A stretch of DNA of 64,000 bases, taken from an uncultured bacterium (lineage in GTDB: Bacteria; Planctomycetota; UBA8742; UBA2392). The translations under genes were made by a program, and so were the position numbers. Positions within the stretch are counted from its first letter, which is position 1; each line of letters begins with the position of its first letter. Of the stretch, positions 6,924 through 16,352 are shown piece by piece. The notes below the pieces were generated by a model. It worked only from the letters and a program-made list of their open reading frames with translations, was not told the origin of the DNA and did no database searches. The stretch lies in NCBI GenBank assembly GCA_938014885.1, contig CALLQI010000017.1, positions 186,001 through 250,000 of the forward strand, given 5' to 3'.

Positions 6924-9665
6924 TTACTTGCCGCCCTCCGGAGCTTCTTCGGGGGTTTCTTCAGCGGGGGTGATCTTCTGGATCGGGCCGCTGATGACTT
7001 CCACCATCTGCTCAGGCACCAGGTACTTGGCGGCCACACGCTGCACGTCGGCGGCGGTGACCTTGTCGATGGCGTCGGCGTACTTGACGAGGTAATCGTT
7101 GCCGAGCTGGTAGCGCTCGATCTGCACCAGCAGGCCGGCAAGCTGGCCGGTGCTTTCGATGTCGAACACGAAACTGCCCTTGAGGTAGTCCTTTACATTG
7201 GTCAGTTCTTCGTCGCTGACGGGCTCAGTGCGGATCTGGTTCACGAGCGAGTACATGACCTTCAGCGCCTTCTCGACGTTATCGGGCCTGGTGCCGATGT
7301 AGCCGATGAAGCTGCCCTGGTACACGCCTGAGCCCGAGGCGATGTTGGCATAGGCCGAGTACGCAAGGCCCATCTGGTCGCGCAGCACGCGGCTGAAGCG
7401 GTCGGTGAAGCCCGGGCTGGTGCCCAGCACGCCGTCCATAACCATCAGCGCGTAGTAGTCCGGGTTGCTACGCCTTACACCGAGGGTCTGCAGCCGCACC
7501 ACGCACTGGTCCTTGTCCGGGTGATCCACGGCGATGCGCTTGGCTGACGGGTTTACCTTGGCCGAGTCAAAGTTGCGGAAGTGGAAAGCCTGCTGACCCT
7601 CAAGCATCGCAGGGCGCTTGAACTCGAAATCCGGGTGCTTCAGCGGCGTCGCGGGCTTGGCCCACGCGCCGTAGTGCGATTCGACCAGCTTCAGCATCTC
7701 GGCTTCGCTGAAGTCGCCCACCACCGACAGCACCGCGTTGTCCGGGCGGTACCACTTGGAGTGCCAGTCCTGCACCTGCTTGCGGGTGAAGGCCTTGATG
7801 CTGGCTTCCGTGCCGTCGGCGTTGCGGCCCATGGCGTGATCGGGGCCGTACAGTGCCGCATTGGCGGCCGCACGGGCAAACCATGCGGTTTCATTCTTGC
7901 TGTTCTCAAGCGATGCGATGTACTGCGCGCGCATCAGCTCGATCTCGGCTTCCGGGAAGGTCGGGCGCTGCACGCACTCGGCGCTGAGTTTCAGCGCAAG
8001 TTCGGTGTATTGGCTGAGCACACGCGACGAGGCACCACCGGCATCGACGCTGAGGCTGCCGCCGACATTCTCCATAGCTTCGGCAAGCTGCTGCTTTGTG
8101 AAGCCCGCCGTGCCCGCATCGAGCAGCGATCCCGTGAACGAGGCCAGGCCGCATTCGCCGGCGGCTTCAAAGGCGCGGCCGGCGCGCACGTCGACACGCA
8201 GCGACACGATGGGCAGGCCGCGGCGCTCAAGCATCAGCACGGTAAGCCCGTTGGGCAGCACGTGGCGCTTGATGTCGAGCGGCTGGGGCTTGGCGTCGGC
8301 TGATTCGGGGCCGGTGTTGGATGCACTGAGTTCCGGCACCATCCAGCCCGTGGCCGAGTTCGCGGGCAGCAGGTACTTGCGGGCGACGCGCTGCACGTCG
8401 GCGGCGGTCACGCCGCGCACAAGGTCAGGGTAATTCAGCACCACGCGCCAGTCGCCGTTAACGACCTGGGACTGCCCGAGCGCCGAGGCGATGTTGCTGG
8501 CGCTTTCCTGGCCAAACACGGTGCTGGAAATGAATCGGTTCTTCGCGCGGTCAAGTTCATCACTGGTGACGCCCTGCTTCTGGATGCCGTCCACCACGGC
8601 CGCAATCGCCGAAGTCAGGTCTTCTTTGGTGCTGCCTTCATTCAACTGAGCCCACATCCACATGCTGCCGCTGAGCATCTGGTCCTGGTGGCCGCTGGCG
8701 ATGGCGACGGCAACCTGCCGGGTCTCCACCACTTCGCGATACAGGCGGCTGGTGACACCGCCGCCCATGATGATGCCCAGCAGGTCCAGCGCCGGCTGAT
8801 CGGCGTGGCCGGCACGCACGGTGACGTACTGGCGGCCGAACTCCACGACGCCTGAATCCGACTTGTGCTCGAACTCGATCGGGCCCTTCACGGTGAAGTC
8901 GCGGGGCTTGGGGCGGTTCAGCTCTGGGCCGCGCGGGATGTCGCCGAACATGTCGGTGACCACGGGCTTGGCTTCAGCCACGGTGATGTCGCCGGAAAGC
9001 ACCAGGATGGCCTGGTTGGGCCAGTAGTGCTTTTCATAAAACAGGCGCATGTCGCGGCGAGTGATGTCCTGCACGTCCTGCGGCCAGCCCAGCACCGGGT
9101 GCGCGTAGGGGTGGTCGTGCGGGTGGATGCTGGCGTTGAGCTTGGCCCAGAACTGGTCGTTGGGGTCGTCGGCGTAGATGTCGCTTTCGGACTGCACGAC
9201 CTTCTTTTCGGAATCGAACTCGGCCAGATCCAGCGTCAGGTGGCGCATGCGGTCGACTTCGATCTTCAGCGCTTCTTTGTAGCGGCTCTTGGGCAGGTCA
9301 ATGTAGTAAGCCGTGAAATCGTTGCTGGTGAAGGCGTTGTTGCTGCCGCCGTTGCGAACGGTCACTTTGTCCACGTCGCCGACTTTGTAGCCCTTGCTGC
9401 CCTTGAACATCATGTGCTCAAGGAAGTGGGCCATGCCGGTGTTGCCGGGCGTCTCATCCATGCTGCCGACCTGGTACCAGACAAAGCTGGACACCACCGG
9501 CACGCCAGGCCGGTGCGCGATCAGCACCTTCAGGCCGTTCTCGAGTTCGAACTCCTGGACATCCAGCTTGGGCGCCGGCTTCGGCGCTTCCTGGGCCACG
9601 AGGGCAAATGGGGCAAGCATGCCCAGCAGTACGGCGGCAAGCGTAAGGCGGTTGGCGTGGCGCAA
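6924..9665 (-). CDS. Two-domain M16 (pitrilysin-type) zinc metalloprotease, exported
   Basis: 913 residues with this start. The first M16 domain has the inverted zinc motif HFLEH (H80, E83, H84) and the downstream acidic helix (SEKKVVQSESDIYADD); the second half repeats the fold (VLPNGLTVLMLERRGLPIV) but replaces the zinc motif with GLASFTGS, the usual active-plus-inactive arrangement of single-chain M16 enzymes. A signal peptide (LTLAAVLLGMLAPFALVAQ) places it in the periplasm. An in-frame ATG exists at 9722, but TTG 9665 has GGAGA 6 nt upstream, gives a normal signal peptide, and leaves the 9-bp hairpin at 9687-9709 untranslated, so I prefer 9665. Confidence 0.88.
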   Translation of the reverse strand: MRHANRLTLAAVLLGMLAPFALVAQEAPKPAPKLDVQEFELENGLKVLIAHRPGVPVVSSFVWYQVGSMDETPGNTGMAHFLEHMMFKGSKGYKVGDVDKVTVRNGGSNNAFTSNDFTAYYIDLPKSRYKEALKIEVDRMRHLTLDLAEFDSEKKVVQSESDIYADDPNDQFWAKLNASIHPHDHPYAHPVLGWPQDVQDITRRDMRLFYEKHYWPNQAILVLSGDITVAEAKPVVTDMFGDIPRGPELNRPKPRDFTVKGPIEFEHKSDSGVVEFGRQYVTVRAGHADQPALDLLGIIMGGGVTSRLYREVVETRQVAVAIASGHQDQMLSGSMWMWAQLNEGSTKEDLTSAIAAVVDGIQKQGVTSDELDRAKNRFISSTVFGQESASNIASALGQSQVVNGDWRVVLNYPDLVRGVTAADVQRVARKYLLPANSATGWMVPELSASNTGPESADAKPQPLDIKRHVLPNGLTVLMLERRGLPIVSLRVDVRAGRAFEAAGECGLASFTGSLLDAGTAGFTKQQLAEAMENVGGSLSVDAGGASSRVLSQYTELALKLSAECVQRPTFPEAEIELMRAQYIASLENSKNETAWFARAAANAALYGPDHAMGRNADGTEASIKAFTRKQVQDWHSKWYRPDNAVLSVVGDFSEAEMLKLVESHYGAWAKPATPLKHPDFEFKRPAMLEGQQAFHFRNFDSAKVNPSAKRIAVDHPDKDQCVVRLQTLGVRRSNPDYYALMVMDGVLGTSPGFTDRFSRVLRDQMGLAYSAYANIASGSGVYQGSFIGYIGTRPDNVEKALKVMYSLVNQIRTEPVSDEELTNVKDYLKGSFVFDIESTGQLAGLLVQIERYQLGNDYLVKYADAIDKVTAADVQRVAAKYLVPEQMVEVISGPIQKITPAEETPEEAPEGGK

Positions 9666-9686
9666 GGCGGTTCTCCGTGCATGTGC

Positions 9687-9709
9687 GCGGGCGCCACTGG
9701 GGCGCCCGC
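9687..9709. other. Perfect 9-bp hairpin upstream of the M16 gene
   Basis: GCGGGCGCC, loop ACTGG, GGCGCCCGC. It falls between the small lipoprotein gene and the preferred M16 start, so it may be an attenuator, a processing site or a terminator without a clear T-tract. If translation began at ATG 9722 it would lie in codons 5-12. Confidence 0.5.
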
Positions 9710-9755
9710 TGGGGTTGATCATGTTACGTTTGCGGGCTTTGCCGGGGGAAAGGAA

Positions 9756-10196
9756 TCAACGCCCGGAATGCCTGCCGGTCAGGTAGCGGTCCGTGGGCAG
9801 TTCGGGCTGAAGTTCGAACTCGACCTCGACTCTGCTTGAGTTGCGGGTCGCGGCCACCCATTCAATCTTAGGCAGATACCCCGGGGCGGAAACCCGGAAC
9901 AGCTCAGGCTTGCCGGTGCCCTCAATGACAATGTCTTTCGTGGGCGTGTTGCCGACGTGTACCCAGATGCCGTCGTCGTTGTACCACTCAACGACCGCGC
10001 CCGGCGGGTTGCTGCGGATATAGGCCCCGATCTTGGGCGTGTGGCCGTCGTAGTAGTTCCGGGCCTCAAGCTCAGCTGCCAGCTCTTTCTCGTACCGTGT
10101 GTTCACGCCGATACTGCCGATTTCGCTGGGGCGCGTCTGTGACGCGCAGCCGGCCAGCAGCAGCAGGGAAAGGGCAGCAAATACGAACCCGCGCAT
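9756..10196 (-). CDS. Small lipoprotein with PEGA-like beta domain
   Basis: 146 residues with a lipobox LLAGC (C17). The central part (IRSNPPGAVVEWYNDDGIWVHVGNTP, roughly residues 60-85, followed by ELFRVSAPGYLPK) has the pattern of PEGA domains, short surface-exposed beta modules. Its precise role is unknown. It lies between cmk and the M16 protease on the same strand, with 69 nt from cmk, so it may belong to the same transcript. Confidence 0.75.
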   Translation of the reverse strand: MRGFVFAALSLLLLAGCASQTRPSEIGSIGVNTRYEKELAAELEARNYYDGHTPKIGAYIRSNPPGAVVEWYNDDGIWVHVGNTPTKDIVIEGTGKPELFRVSAPGYLPKIEWVAATRNSSRVEVEFELQPELPTDRYLTGRHSGR

Positions 10197-10265
10197 GGGT
10201 ATTCCTGTGTGGCGTCATGGGGGAGCCAGCAGGATACGCCCCGCCCGCCCAAAGGCAACGGGCGA

Positions 10266-11003
10266 TTACTTGCCTTGTTCGGCCTGACGCTGCCGCTCAA
10301 GCAGGCTTTTGTCGATCTTGCGGGTCTGCATTTTGAGGCGCGCCTTGGCCAGCTTGACGATGCTTTCGGCCACCTGTTCGGGCGACAGCGAGCTGGTGTC
10401 AAGCTCGACGGCGTCCAGGGCCTTCTTCAGGCCGCCCAGCTCACGCCCCATATCGAGGTAGTCACGCTTGCTGACATCTTCCAGCACTTCCTCATAGCTG
10501 ACGTCAACGCCGCGGGCCTTGAGCTCAGCGTGGCGGCGACGCGCGCGAACCTCAGGCGTCGCGAACATGTAGACCTTCAGGCTGGCGTTGGGGAACACGA
10601 GCGTGCCCTGGTCGCGGCCTTCGGTGACCAGGTTGCCGGTTTCGCCGATTTTGCGCTGCATATCGACCAGGTAGTTGCGCACCTGCATCACGTCGGCGAC
10701 GTAGTGGATATTGCGGGTGACTTCCTGCGTGCGGATTTTGCCCGTGACGTCTTCGCTGCCCAGGAACACGCGCATCGGGCCATCGAGTGTCAGCTCCACC
10801 TTCAAGTTCGCGTCGGCCAGCACGCCGGCGATGGCCTTGGGATTTTCAAGGTTCACGGCCTTGCGCATGCAGTGCAGCGTCAGCGCGCGGTACATGGCAC
10901 CGGTATCGAGATAGCTGAGCCCAAGCCGCAGGGCGCACAGCCGCGCAATCGTGGACTTGCCCGCGCCGCTGGGACCGTCAATCGTGATGATGTTGCCTGC
11001 CAT
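10266..11003 (-). CDS. cmk: Cytidylate kinase
   Basis: Phosphorylates CMP and dCMP with ATP in pyrimidine nucleotide salvage. The 245 residues start with IITIDGPSGAGKST (P-loop residues 10-18), then SYLDTGAMYRALTLH, and carry the EGRDQGT and ARRRHAELKARG blocks that bind nucleotide. About 20 extra charged residues follow the usual end of the family. ATG 11003 follows an AGGAGGGGG site. In this window the gene is the last enzyme of the long minus-strand run from recO. Confidence 0.95.
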   Translation of the reverse strand: MAGNIITIDGPSGAGKSTIARLCALRLGLSYLDTGAMYRALTLHCMRKAVNLENPKAIAGVLADANLKVELTLDGPMRVFLGSEDVTGKIRTQEVTRNIHYVADVMQVRNYLVDMQRKIGETGNLVTEGRDQGTLVFPNASLKVYMFATPEVRARRRHAELKARGVDVSYEEVLEDVSKRDYLDMGRELGGLKKALDAVELDTSSLSPEQVAESIVKLAKARLKMQTRKIDKSLLERQRQAEQGK

Positions 11004-11042
11004 CGCCCCCTCCTGGTGCCTGCTTCTTCTGCTCGCGTCAGC

Positions 11043-14000
11043 TTACTTCGTTTCAGCCTGCTGCCTTCCCGCGCGGTCAAGGTTCAGCCTTACACCCAGC
11101 TTGCGGCCGCTGATGCGGGTGATCAGCGTTCGTGTAGCTTCGCCGGTCTCAGACTCGATCAGGTCGGATTGCTGGCGCAAGCTTACGCGCTCGACACCTT
11201 TCACTTCAACACCGGTGTCGTCTGGCAGGCTGATGCTTGCGTTGTCCAGCGTCAAGGTGCCGTCTTGCTCGCGCGTCAGCTTCTTGCCGGTTACTACATA
11301 GCCGCCGCGCGAAAGTGTCACGGGCCCGACTGCCGAGGCAAACACCACTTCACCCAGCCCATTGAAGCTGAACAGCGCTTCCAGCATCGAAAGGTTCATT
11401 GCAGGTGTATCCGTATCGGCCGACTTGAACTCGCCCAGCACCCCGCCCGCGCCGGCCACGTCATACACCACGGAAATCAGCGCCAGCGCGCGACGGATGT
11501 GTCGGCGGGCCGAAGCAACAGAGGCCGCGTCGCCGCGCTCAAGCTTGCGTGAGGCCGCGGCAAGTTCATCGCGGGCACGCAGCGGCTGCATTTGCTCGGT
11601 ACGGGCAAGCCGCGCGTCGCCCGGCAACTGGATGCCGGCCAGCAGGCTTAGCGCCATGGCCACTTCATCGCGCCGCTGTGCCGCCGTGGCCGTTTCGCGA
11701 TTGGCGGCTTCCAGATGCGCCCGCGCACCCGGCAGCACTTCAACGCCCGCCGCCGCCAATGGCCGCTGCGTGACTTCAAGCCGCTGCTGGCCGGTGAGCT
11801 TCCAAGCGCCGTCGTAGCCGAACACGCCCTGCGCCACATAGGCGCCGAAGAAGTCGCCCGCGCGGTCGATGTCCACCACGGCGTCATCCAGCAACACCAG
11901 TGTGAAGGGCGCGTCGGCCTCGCGCTGGCGGTCGGCGCCGGACATTTCGATGGCGGTGCGTGCGGCCGCGCGGATACCGTCCTGGCTTGAGCGAACCAGC
12001 GGGTTGCCGGCAAGCCGAATCACGTTGACTGCAGCGTCTTCGCGGCCCTGCGTGTGGGCGTAGAGGCTGTCGGCCCGGATGAAGTAGATCTCCTGCACTT
12101 CGGGCTCAGTCAATTCAGCCAGGTCGTTGAAGGCGCCCAGCCCGGCGCGCGGCGGCTGGAACTCGCCGTAGACCAGCGTCAATTCGGGCAGGTCGCAATT
12201 CAGGGTGCGGGAGTCATTCGTGCCGCCAAGCTGCATGCTGTCGCCGAAGCGGAACCAGCCGGCGTCGGGGCGCAGCGCCGGGGCCTTGCCTTCGGCCTTG
12301 GGAAGGCGGTCAAGCGTTTCGTGCACATACACGATGCTGTCGGGGTCGCGCACCGTAAGCGTGCCGGGGCCCGAAAGCTGCGTGTTGCTGGTGGCCGGCG
12401 TCGCGCTGGAAAGCAGGCCCACACACTCAAGCAGGTCAAAGCCCAAGGTTGCGCGAATCACGCCGCCCTCGGCTGCCACAATGCGCGATCCTGTAAGCCG
12501 GCCATTTTCCATCGACAGTGCGACGGCATCGCCTGCAAGTACCACAAGTCTGCGGTCGTCCCGGGGCAGCGACTCGTGGGTCAGCACCACGGCGCCCTGT
12601 GCGCTGACGGCCATGCGGTCACTGGCTGACACCGAGCTTTCCGCGCCGACATCAAGATCAAGCAGACCCTGCGCGCGCACAGTGAGGCGCCCGGTGTAGT
12701 CATCGTTGGCCACCTCAGGCTCGCGAAGGCCCAGCGCCTTGCGCAGCTCGTGAGCCAGCGCGAAGTCTGAGTCCACGACCGCCAGCACGTCGGGGCCGTA
12801 GATGCGCGCGCGCGCGCGGCCGCCTTCAAAGCTTCCTTCCGCGCGCAGCCCGAAAGCCGCCGCGGCCTTGACGTTGATTTCGCCCTGCGGTTCCTGCGCG
12901 TGAATGCGAAGCAGCGCCGAGTAGCCTTCGGCGTAGGCGTCAAATCGATGCTGGAATTCGGCATCCGCCCCGCTGCGATACGAAAACATCCGAACCACGG
13001 TGCCGCGCAACTGCCATTCCAGCGTGTCACCGGCGTAGCGCTCAACTTTGGCTGAGCCGCTGAGCTCCGACGAAAGCTGCTCAATTCCGAACTCGCCACC
13101 GGCTGGCGCCCCGGCCTCACGTGGAGGCGCGGTCGGCGAACTCAGGTACACATAATCCGCCGCGCGGAACACAAGGCGCGGCACCGGGGCTTGCGCAAAC
13201 GGTTGCGGCCGCAGCTCAAGGCTTGCGTTCTCTTCCAGGCGGGCCGAGTGCTCAAAGGCGGATTCACGATACAGCAGCTTCTGGCCCGAGCCGCGCAAGC
13301 GTTCCGAGGCAAGCTGCACGTTGCCAACGGCGTCAAACTCGGGGTGCTGCAGCCCGGTTCCGTCCTGGGCCTGCGAGACGTCGCCGCGAATTTCGAGGCT
13401 GGTGGACGTGATCGCAAACTCGCCGTGGGGCCTAAGTCCTTTGACAGCGTCGGGGCCTTCAGCCGGTGGATCTTCCAGCGCCATGCGGCAGCGGCGCAAC
13501 ATGGTCAGGCGGGCTTTCGACACCTGTTCGGTCACGTGCAGTCCGATGTCGCCAAAGCAGCTCAGCACCGCCAGAGCCGGTCCGCGGCTTGCTTCCGTGG
13601 CAAAGGCGGGCGCGTTGGCCAGGCGAAGGCGCATGTTGCCGCCTCGCTGGCCGGTGATTGAAACGGACTCAAGCGCCAGCTTGGGCGTGCCTCCGCCTGA
13701 AGCGCCGGCTGAAGGAAGCTCGTCGGCGCGCACGCCCACGTCGGGGTCGGTGATCCACGCCTGCAACAGGCCGTTGTCGCTGCCTTCCGGCCCAAGGCGC
13801 AGTGTGACGTCGCCCTGGCACTTCATGTTCAGGCGGATCGCGCCGTCAAACTCAATCGTGCCGCTTCCTTTGGGTACCTGCAAAAGCCCGCCATCGGGCA
13901 GATCGGCCGTGAGGCCTTGCGGGCACTCGAACTTGCTGGTGCGCGGCGCGTACAGGAATTCGGGGGCCTTGACGACCATGGCACCGCCCGCGCGCTGGAA

Positions 14001-14225
14001 CGTCAGCGTGGCGTCCGTGACCGAGACCTGGCCTGCGTCGTCGCGGCGGGCCTTGGCGCCCTCGAGTATGCCCAGTCGCTTGCCGTCATTGTCGAGCAGC
14101 ACCAGGCGCGCATTTTCGACTTCAAAGCGATTGATGTCAGGCAGGAACTGCGCCGCAACCCCATGCGCGCACAGGCTGAGAATCAGCCCCAACAGCGGAA
14201 AGATCGTTGGGGCTACTCGGTCCAT
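11043..14225 (-). CDS. Large exported OstA/LptA-LptC-like protein
   Basis: 1060 residues with a signal peptide (IFPLLGLILSLCAHGVAA). It starts with an LptC/OstA-like pattern (NRFEVENARLVLLDNDGKR, LEGAKARRDD, VSVTDATL) and continues with many short beta-strand repeats of the type 'GxxVLTHE..', 'LxxGDAVALSMENGRLTGS' and 'GPGTLTVRDPDS', typical of beta-jellyroll lipopolysaccharide-transport proteins. It is several times longer than LptA (about 185) or LptC (about 190). The start overlaps the end of the YbbR gene by 13 nt. A role in carrying lipids or LPS across the periplasm is inferred; no LptD partner is in the window. Confidence 0.65.
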   Translation of the reverse strand: MDRVAPTIFPLLGLILSLCAHGVAAQFLPDINRFEVENARLVLLDNDGKRLGILEGAKARRDDAGQVSVTDATLTFQRAGGAMVVKAPEFLYAPRTSKFECPQGLTADLPDGGLLQVPKGSGTIEFDGAIRLNMKCQGDVTLRLGPEGSDNGLLQAWITDPDVGVRADELPSAGASGGGTPKLALESVSITGQRGGNMRLRLANAPAFATEASRGPALAVLSCFGDIGLHVTEQVSKARLTMLRRCRMALEDPPAEGPDAVKGLRPHGEFAITSTSLEIRGDVSQAQDGTGLQHPEFDAVGNVQLASERLRGSGQKLLYRESAFEHSARLEENASLELRPQPFAQAPVPRLVFRAADYVYLSSPTAPPREAGAPAGGEFGIEQLSSELSGSAKVERYAGDTLEWQLRGTVVRMFSYRSGADAEFQHRFDAYAEGYSALLRIHAQEPQGEINVKAAAAFGLRAEGSFEGGRARARIYGPDVLAVVDSDFALAHELRKALGLREPEVANDDYTGRLTVRAQGLLDLDVGAESSVSASDRMAVSAQGAVVLTHESLPRDDRRLVVLAGDAVALSMENGRLTGSRIVAAEGGVIRATLGFDLLECVGLLSSATPATSNTQLSGPGTLTVRDPDSIVYVHETLDRLPKAEGKAPALRPDAGWFRFGDSMQLGGTNDSRTLNCDLPELTLVYGEFQPPRAGLGAFNDLAELTEPEVQEIYFIRADSLYAHTQGREDAAVNVIRLAGNPLVRSSQDGIRAAARTAIEMSGADRQREADAPFTLVLLDDAVVDIDRAGDFFGAYVAQGVFGYDGAWKLTGQQRLEVTQRPLAAAGVEVLPGARAHLEAANRETATAAQRRDEVAMALSLLAGIQLPGDARLARTEQMQPLRARDELAAASRKLERGDAASVASARRHIRRALALISVVYDVAGAGGVLGEFKSADTDTPAMNLSMLEALFSFNGLGEVVFASAVGPVTLSRGGYVVTGKKLTREQDGTLTLDNASISLPDDTGVEVKGVERVSLRQQSDLIESETGEATRTLITRISGRKLGVRLNLDRAGRQQAETK

Positions 14226-15511
14226 TCAATCTCGATCTCGGCGATGGGCAGGTAGCGGGCGGGGTCGATTTCTTTGTTCTTGAAGCTCGCATCCACCTTC
14301 GTCGCGTTGACCACCACCGAATAGTTCAGCTGGAACTTCGGCTTGGCGCGGAACACGCCCGAACCTCCGGCCGGGGCCTCAATCGTCACGTCGGCCTCAG
14401 TCAGTTGCGAGAGGTCCACATACACGTGCACATTCTGGCTGTTGAATTCGTTGCGCTGGTCGGTGCGAACTTCCATGGCCACCGACAGCTGGTCCAGGAT
14501 GCGCCGCACGCGCGCGCCCTTCTTGGAAAGCCATGTCGGCAGGATCACCGCCACCGGCAGATCCACGGTAACGTCGGTGTAGTCGCGCAGCGCCTTGAAC
14601 ACGAACTCAACGGGTACCTGCGCTGCCGGCGGGCCCGCGTTCACCTGCCTGACCTGAACGCCTTCCAGCGGGGCAAGGTCAAAGCTGCTGGCGATTACGG
14701 TCTTGCCTTTCAGGTAGTCAGCGACGCTCACGGCCTCAGGCTGGTCGCGCACTTCGGCCTTGATACGGTTGCGGATGACCTGGTTGATGTCGATGACGAT
14801 TACCTGCAACCGGGCCTTGCCGGTGGTGTCAGTCATGGCGTTGACCAGGCTGGCGGGCCCGTGCACTTCGATTTCAAAGTCAGCGCGTACGCGACGTTCA
14901 AAGCGATAGCCCGGCACCGCACCCCATGCGCCAGGGCCAAGGTCAACGTATGCGAGCCGCGTCACGTAGCGCTCAAGCGTAACCTGGAACAGACGGTCCG
15001 CCCCCACCGGGCGTACACTTAGTTCAACCGGCACGCCGCCCTCGCCGCCGGCCTTCAGCCGCCCGATATCAAGCGTGACCGTGACCTGGTCGCGCGAATT
15101 GCTGGGCAGCGTGGCGAGGTCGGATTCCGTGAGCTCATAGCGATATCCGAAGCGGCCGGGATTCGCGTCAAGCTCAACGGCGAAGTCGTTGATTTCTTTG
15201 GTGGGCCCGGCCACGTCAATGCTGATCGGCAGGCTGTTGCTGCCCACGATGCGCCATTGCGAGGTCAACTCGTCGGGCAGCACCACTTCAATGCGGCCGG
15301 CATCGCGCAGTGTGCGCGTCACCGAAACCATGTCGCGGGCAATCCACCACATCAACACCGCCAGCGCCACGATGAAGACGTGCACCAGCCAGCCCAGCGG
15401 AATGCCCTTTCCCATTGCCTTAGTGTCACGGCGCGAGCCGCCCGGCACGCGCGCGCCCGAGATGGTCGTGCTGCCGGTGTTCGTGAGGCGGTCTGTGGCG
15501 GTCTTTACCAT
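14213..15511 (-). CDS. YbbR/CdaR-like regulator of diadenylate cyclase
   Basis: About 432 residues. One N-terminal membrane helix (GWLVHVFIVALAVLMWWIA, about residues 40-58) is followed by repeated YbbR domains (VVLPDELTSQWRIVG, IDVAGPTKEIN, FEIEVHGPASLVNAM), which lie outside the membrane. In other bacteria CdaR binds and regulates the membrane cyclase CdaA, and here it directly follows cdaA with a short gap. The start is uncertain: TTG 15532, ATG 15511 and ATG 15415 are all in frame; 15511 is a compromise, while 15415 would put the helix nearest to the N-terminus as in most CdaR proteins. Confidence 0.8.
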   Translation of the reverse strand: MVKTATDRLTNTGSTTISGARVPGGSRRDTKAMGKGIPLGWLVHVFIVALAVLMWWIARDMVSVTRTLRDAGRIEVVLPDELTSQWRIVGSNSLPISIDVAGPTKEINDFAVELDANPGRFGYRYELTESDLATLPSNSRDQVTVTLDIGRLKAGGEGGVPVELSVRPVGADRLFQVTLERYVTRLAYVDLGPGAWGAVPGYRFERRVRADFEIEVHGPASLVNAMTDTTGKARLQVIVIDINQVIRNRIKAEVRDQPEAVSVADYLKGKTVIASSFDLAPLEGVQVRQVNAGPPAAQVPVEFVFKALRDYTDVTVDLPVAVILPTWLSKKGARVRRILDQLSVAMEVRTDQRNEFNSQNVHVYVDLSQLTEADVTIEAPAGGSGVFRAKPKFQLNYSVVVNATKVDASFKNKEIDPARYLPIAEIEIEWTE

Positions 15512-15533
15512 AAAGGTCGGTACTCGGCGCAAC

Positions 15534-16328
15534 TCAGGCCTGCACGGCAGGATGGGCCTCTGACTGCTGCGAACGCATCACATCGCCCAGGTTTTCGCGC
15601 AGGTTCTTTTCCAACTGGTCGCGGGACAGGTCCTGCTGCAACTCGCCCTTCAGGGCAACCGAAACCTTGCCCGTTTCTTCACTGACCACAATCACCAGCG
15701 CGTCCGTTTCCTCACTGAGGCCGATGCCCGCGCGGTGCCTTGTGCCCAGGCGCTTGCTGATGTCGGGGTTTTCAGTCAGCGGGAACAGGCAGCCGGCGGC
15801 CACTACGCGCGACCCGCGCATGATCACTGCGCCGTCGTGCAGCGGGTTGCCGGGGTAGAAGATGCTGTCCACCAGCTCCGGGCTGAAGGTCGCGTCCAGC
15901 TCAATGCCACGTTCGACATAGTTGCGCAGGCCCACCCCGCGCTCGATGGCGATCAGGCCGCCGGTCTTGCCGCGCGACAGGCGAAAGATGCTGGCCACGA
16001 TCTTGGGGATCACGTCCTCGCGCTTGGGCAGCAGGCGATAAAACACGCGGTTCTGGCCCAGGCGGCTGAGGCCGCGGCGCAATTCAGGCTGGAACACCAC
16101 GATCACCGCGATGAACAGGTAATCGACCACTTTCTCGAGCAGCTTTTCGATGCGGTACAGGCCCAGCGTGTCGGCCACGAGGTAGATGCTGATCAGCAGC
16201 AACGTGAACAGGATGGCCACGCCGCGAAGCGCACTGTCGCCTGTGCTACCCTTCACGAACCGGTACACGAAGTACAGGAACATGTAGATGAGGGTGATTT
16301 CGATGCCGTAGATCAGGTATTCGCGCAT
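15534..16328 (-). CDS. cdaA: Diadenylate cyclase CdaA
   Basis: Makes the second messenger c-di-AMP from two ATP. Three membrane helices occupy about residues 1-80 (LIYGIEITLIYMFLYFVYRF; GVAILFTLLLISIYLVA; VVDYLFIAVIVVFQPEL), followed by the DAC domain with the catalytic DGA motif (residues 165-167, PLHDGAVIM) and RHR motif (197-199, GTRHRAGIG). The 264 residues match the family. It sits between folP and a CdaR-like gene, the cdaA-cdaR order seen in Firmicutes but here in an apparently diderm genome. c-di-AMP usually controls potassium, osmotic balance and wall synthesis. Confidence 0.94.
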   Translation of the reverse strand: MREYLIYGIEITLIYMFLYFVYRFVKGSTGDSALRGVAILFTLLLISIYLVADTLGLYRIEKLLEKVVDYLFIAVIVVFQPELRRGLSRLGQNRVFYRLLPKREDVIPKIVASIFRLSRGKTGGLIAIERGVGLRNYVERGIELDATFSPELVDSIFYPGNPLHDGAVIMRGSRVVAAGCLFPLTENPDISKRLGTRHRAGIGLSEETDALVIVVSEETGKVSVALKGELQQDLSRDQLEKNLRENLGDVMRSQQSEAHPAVQA

Positions 16329-16352
16329 CGGTTTTCGCCTGTCGAACCCTGT

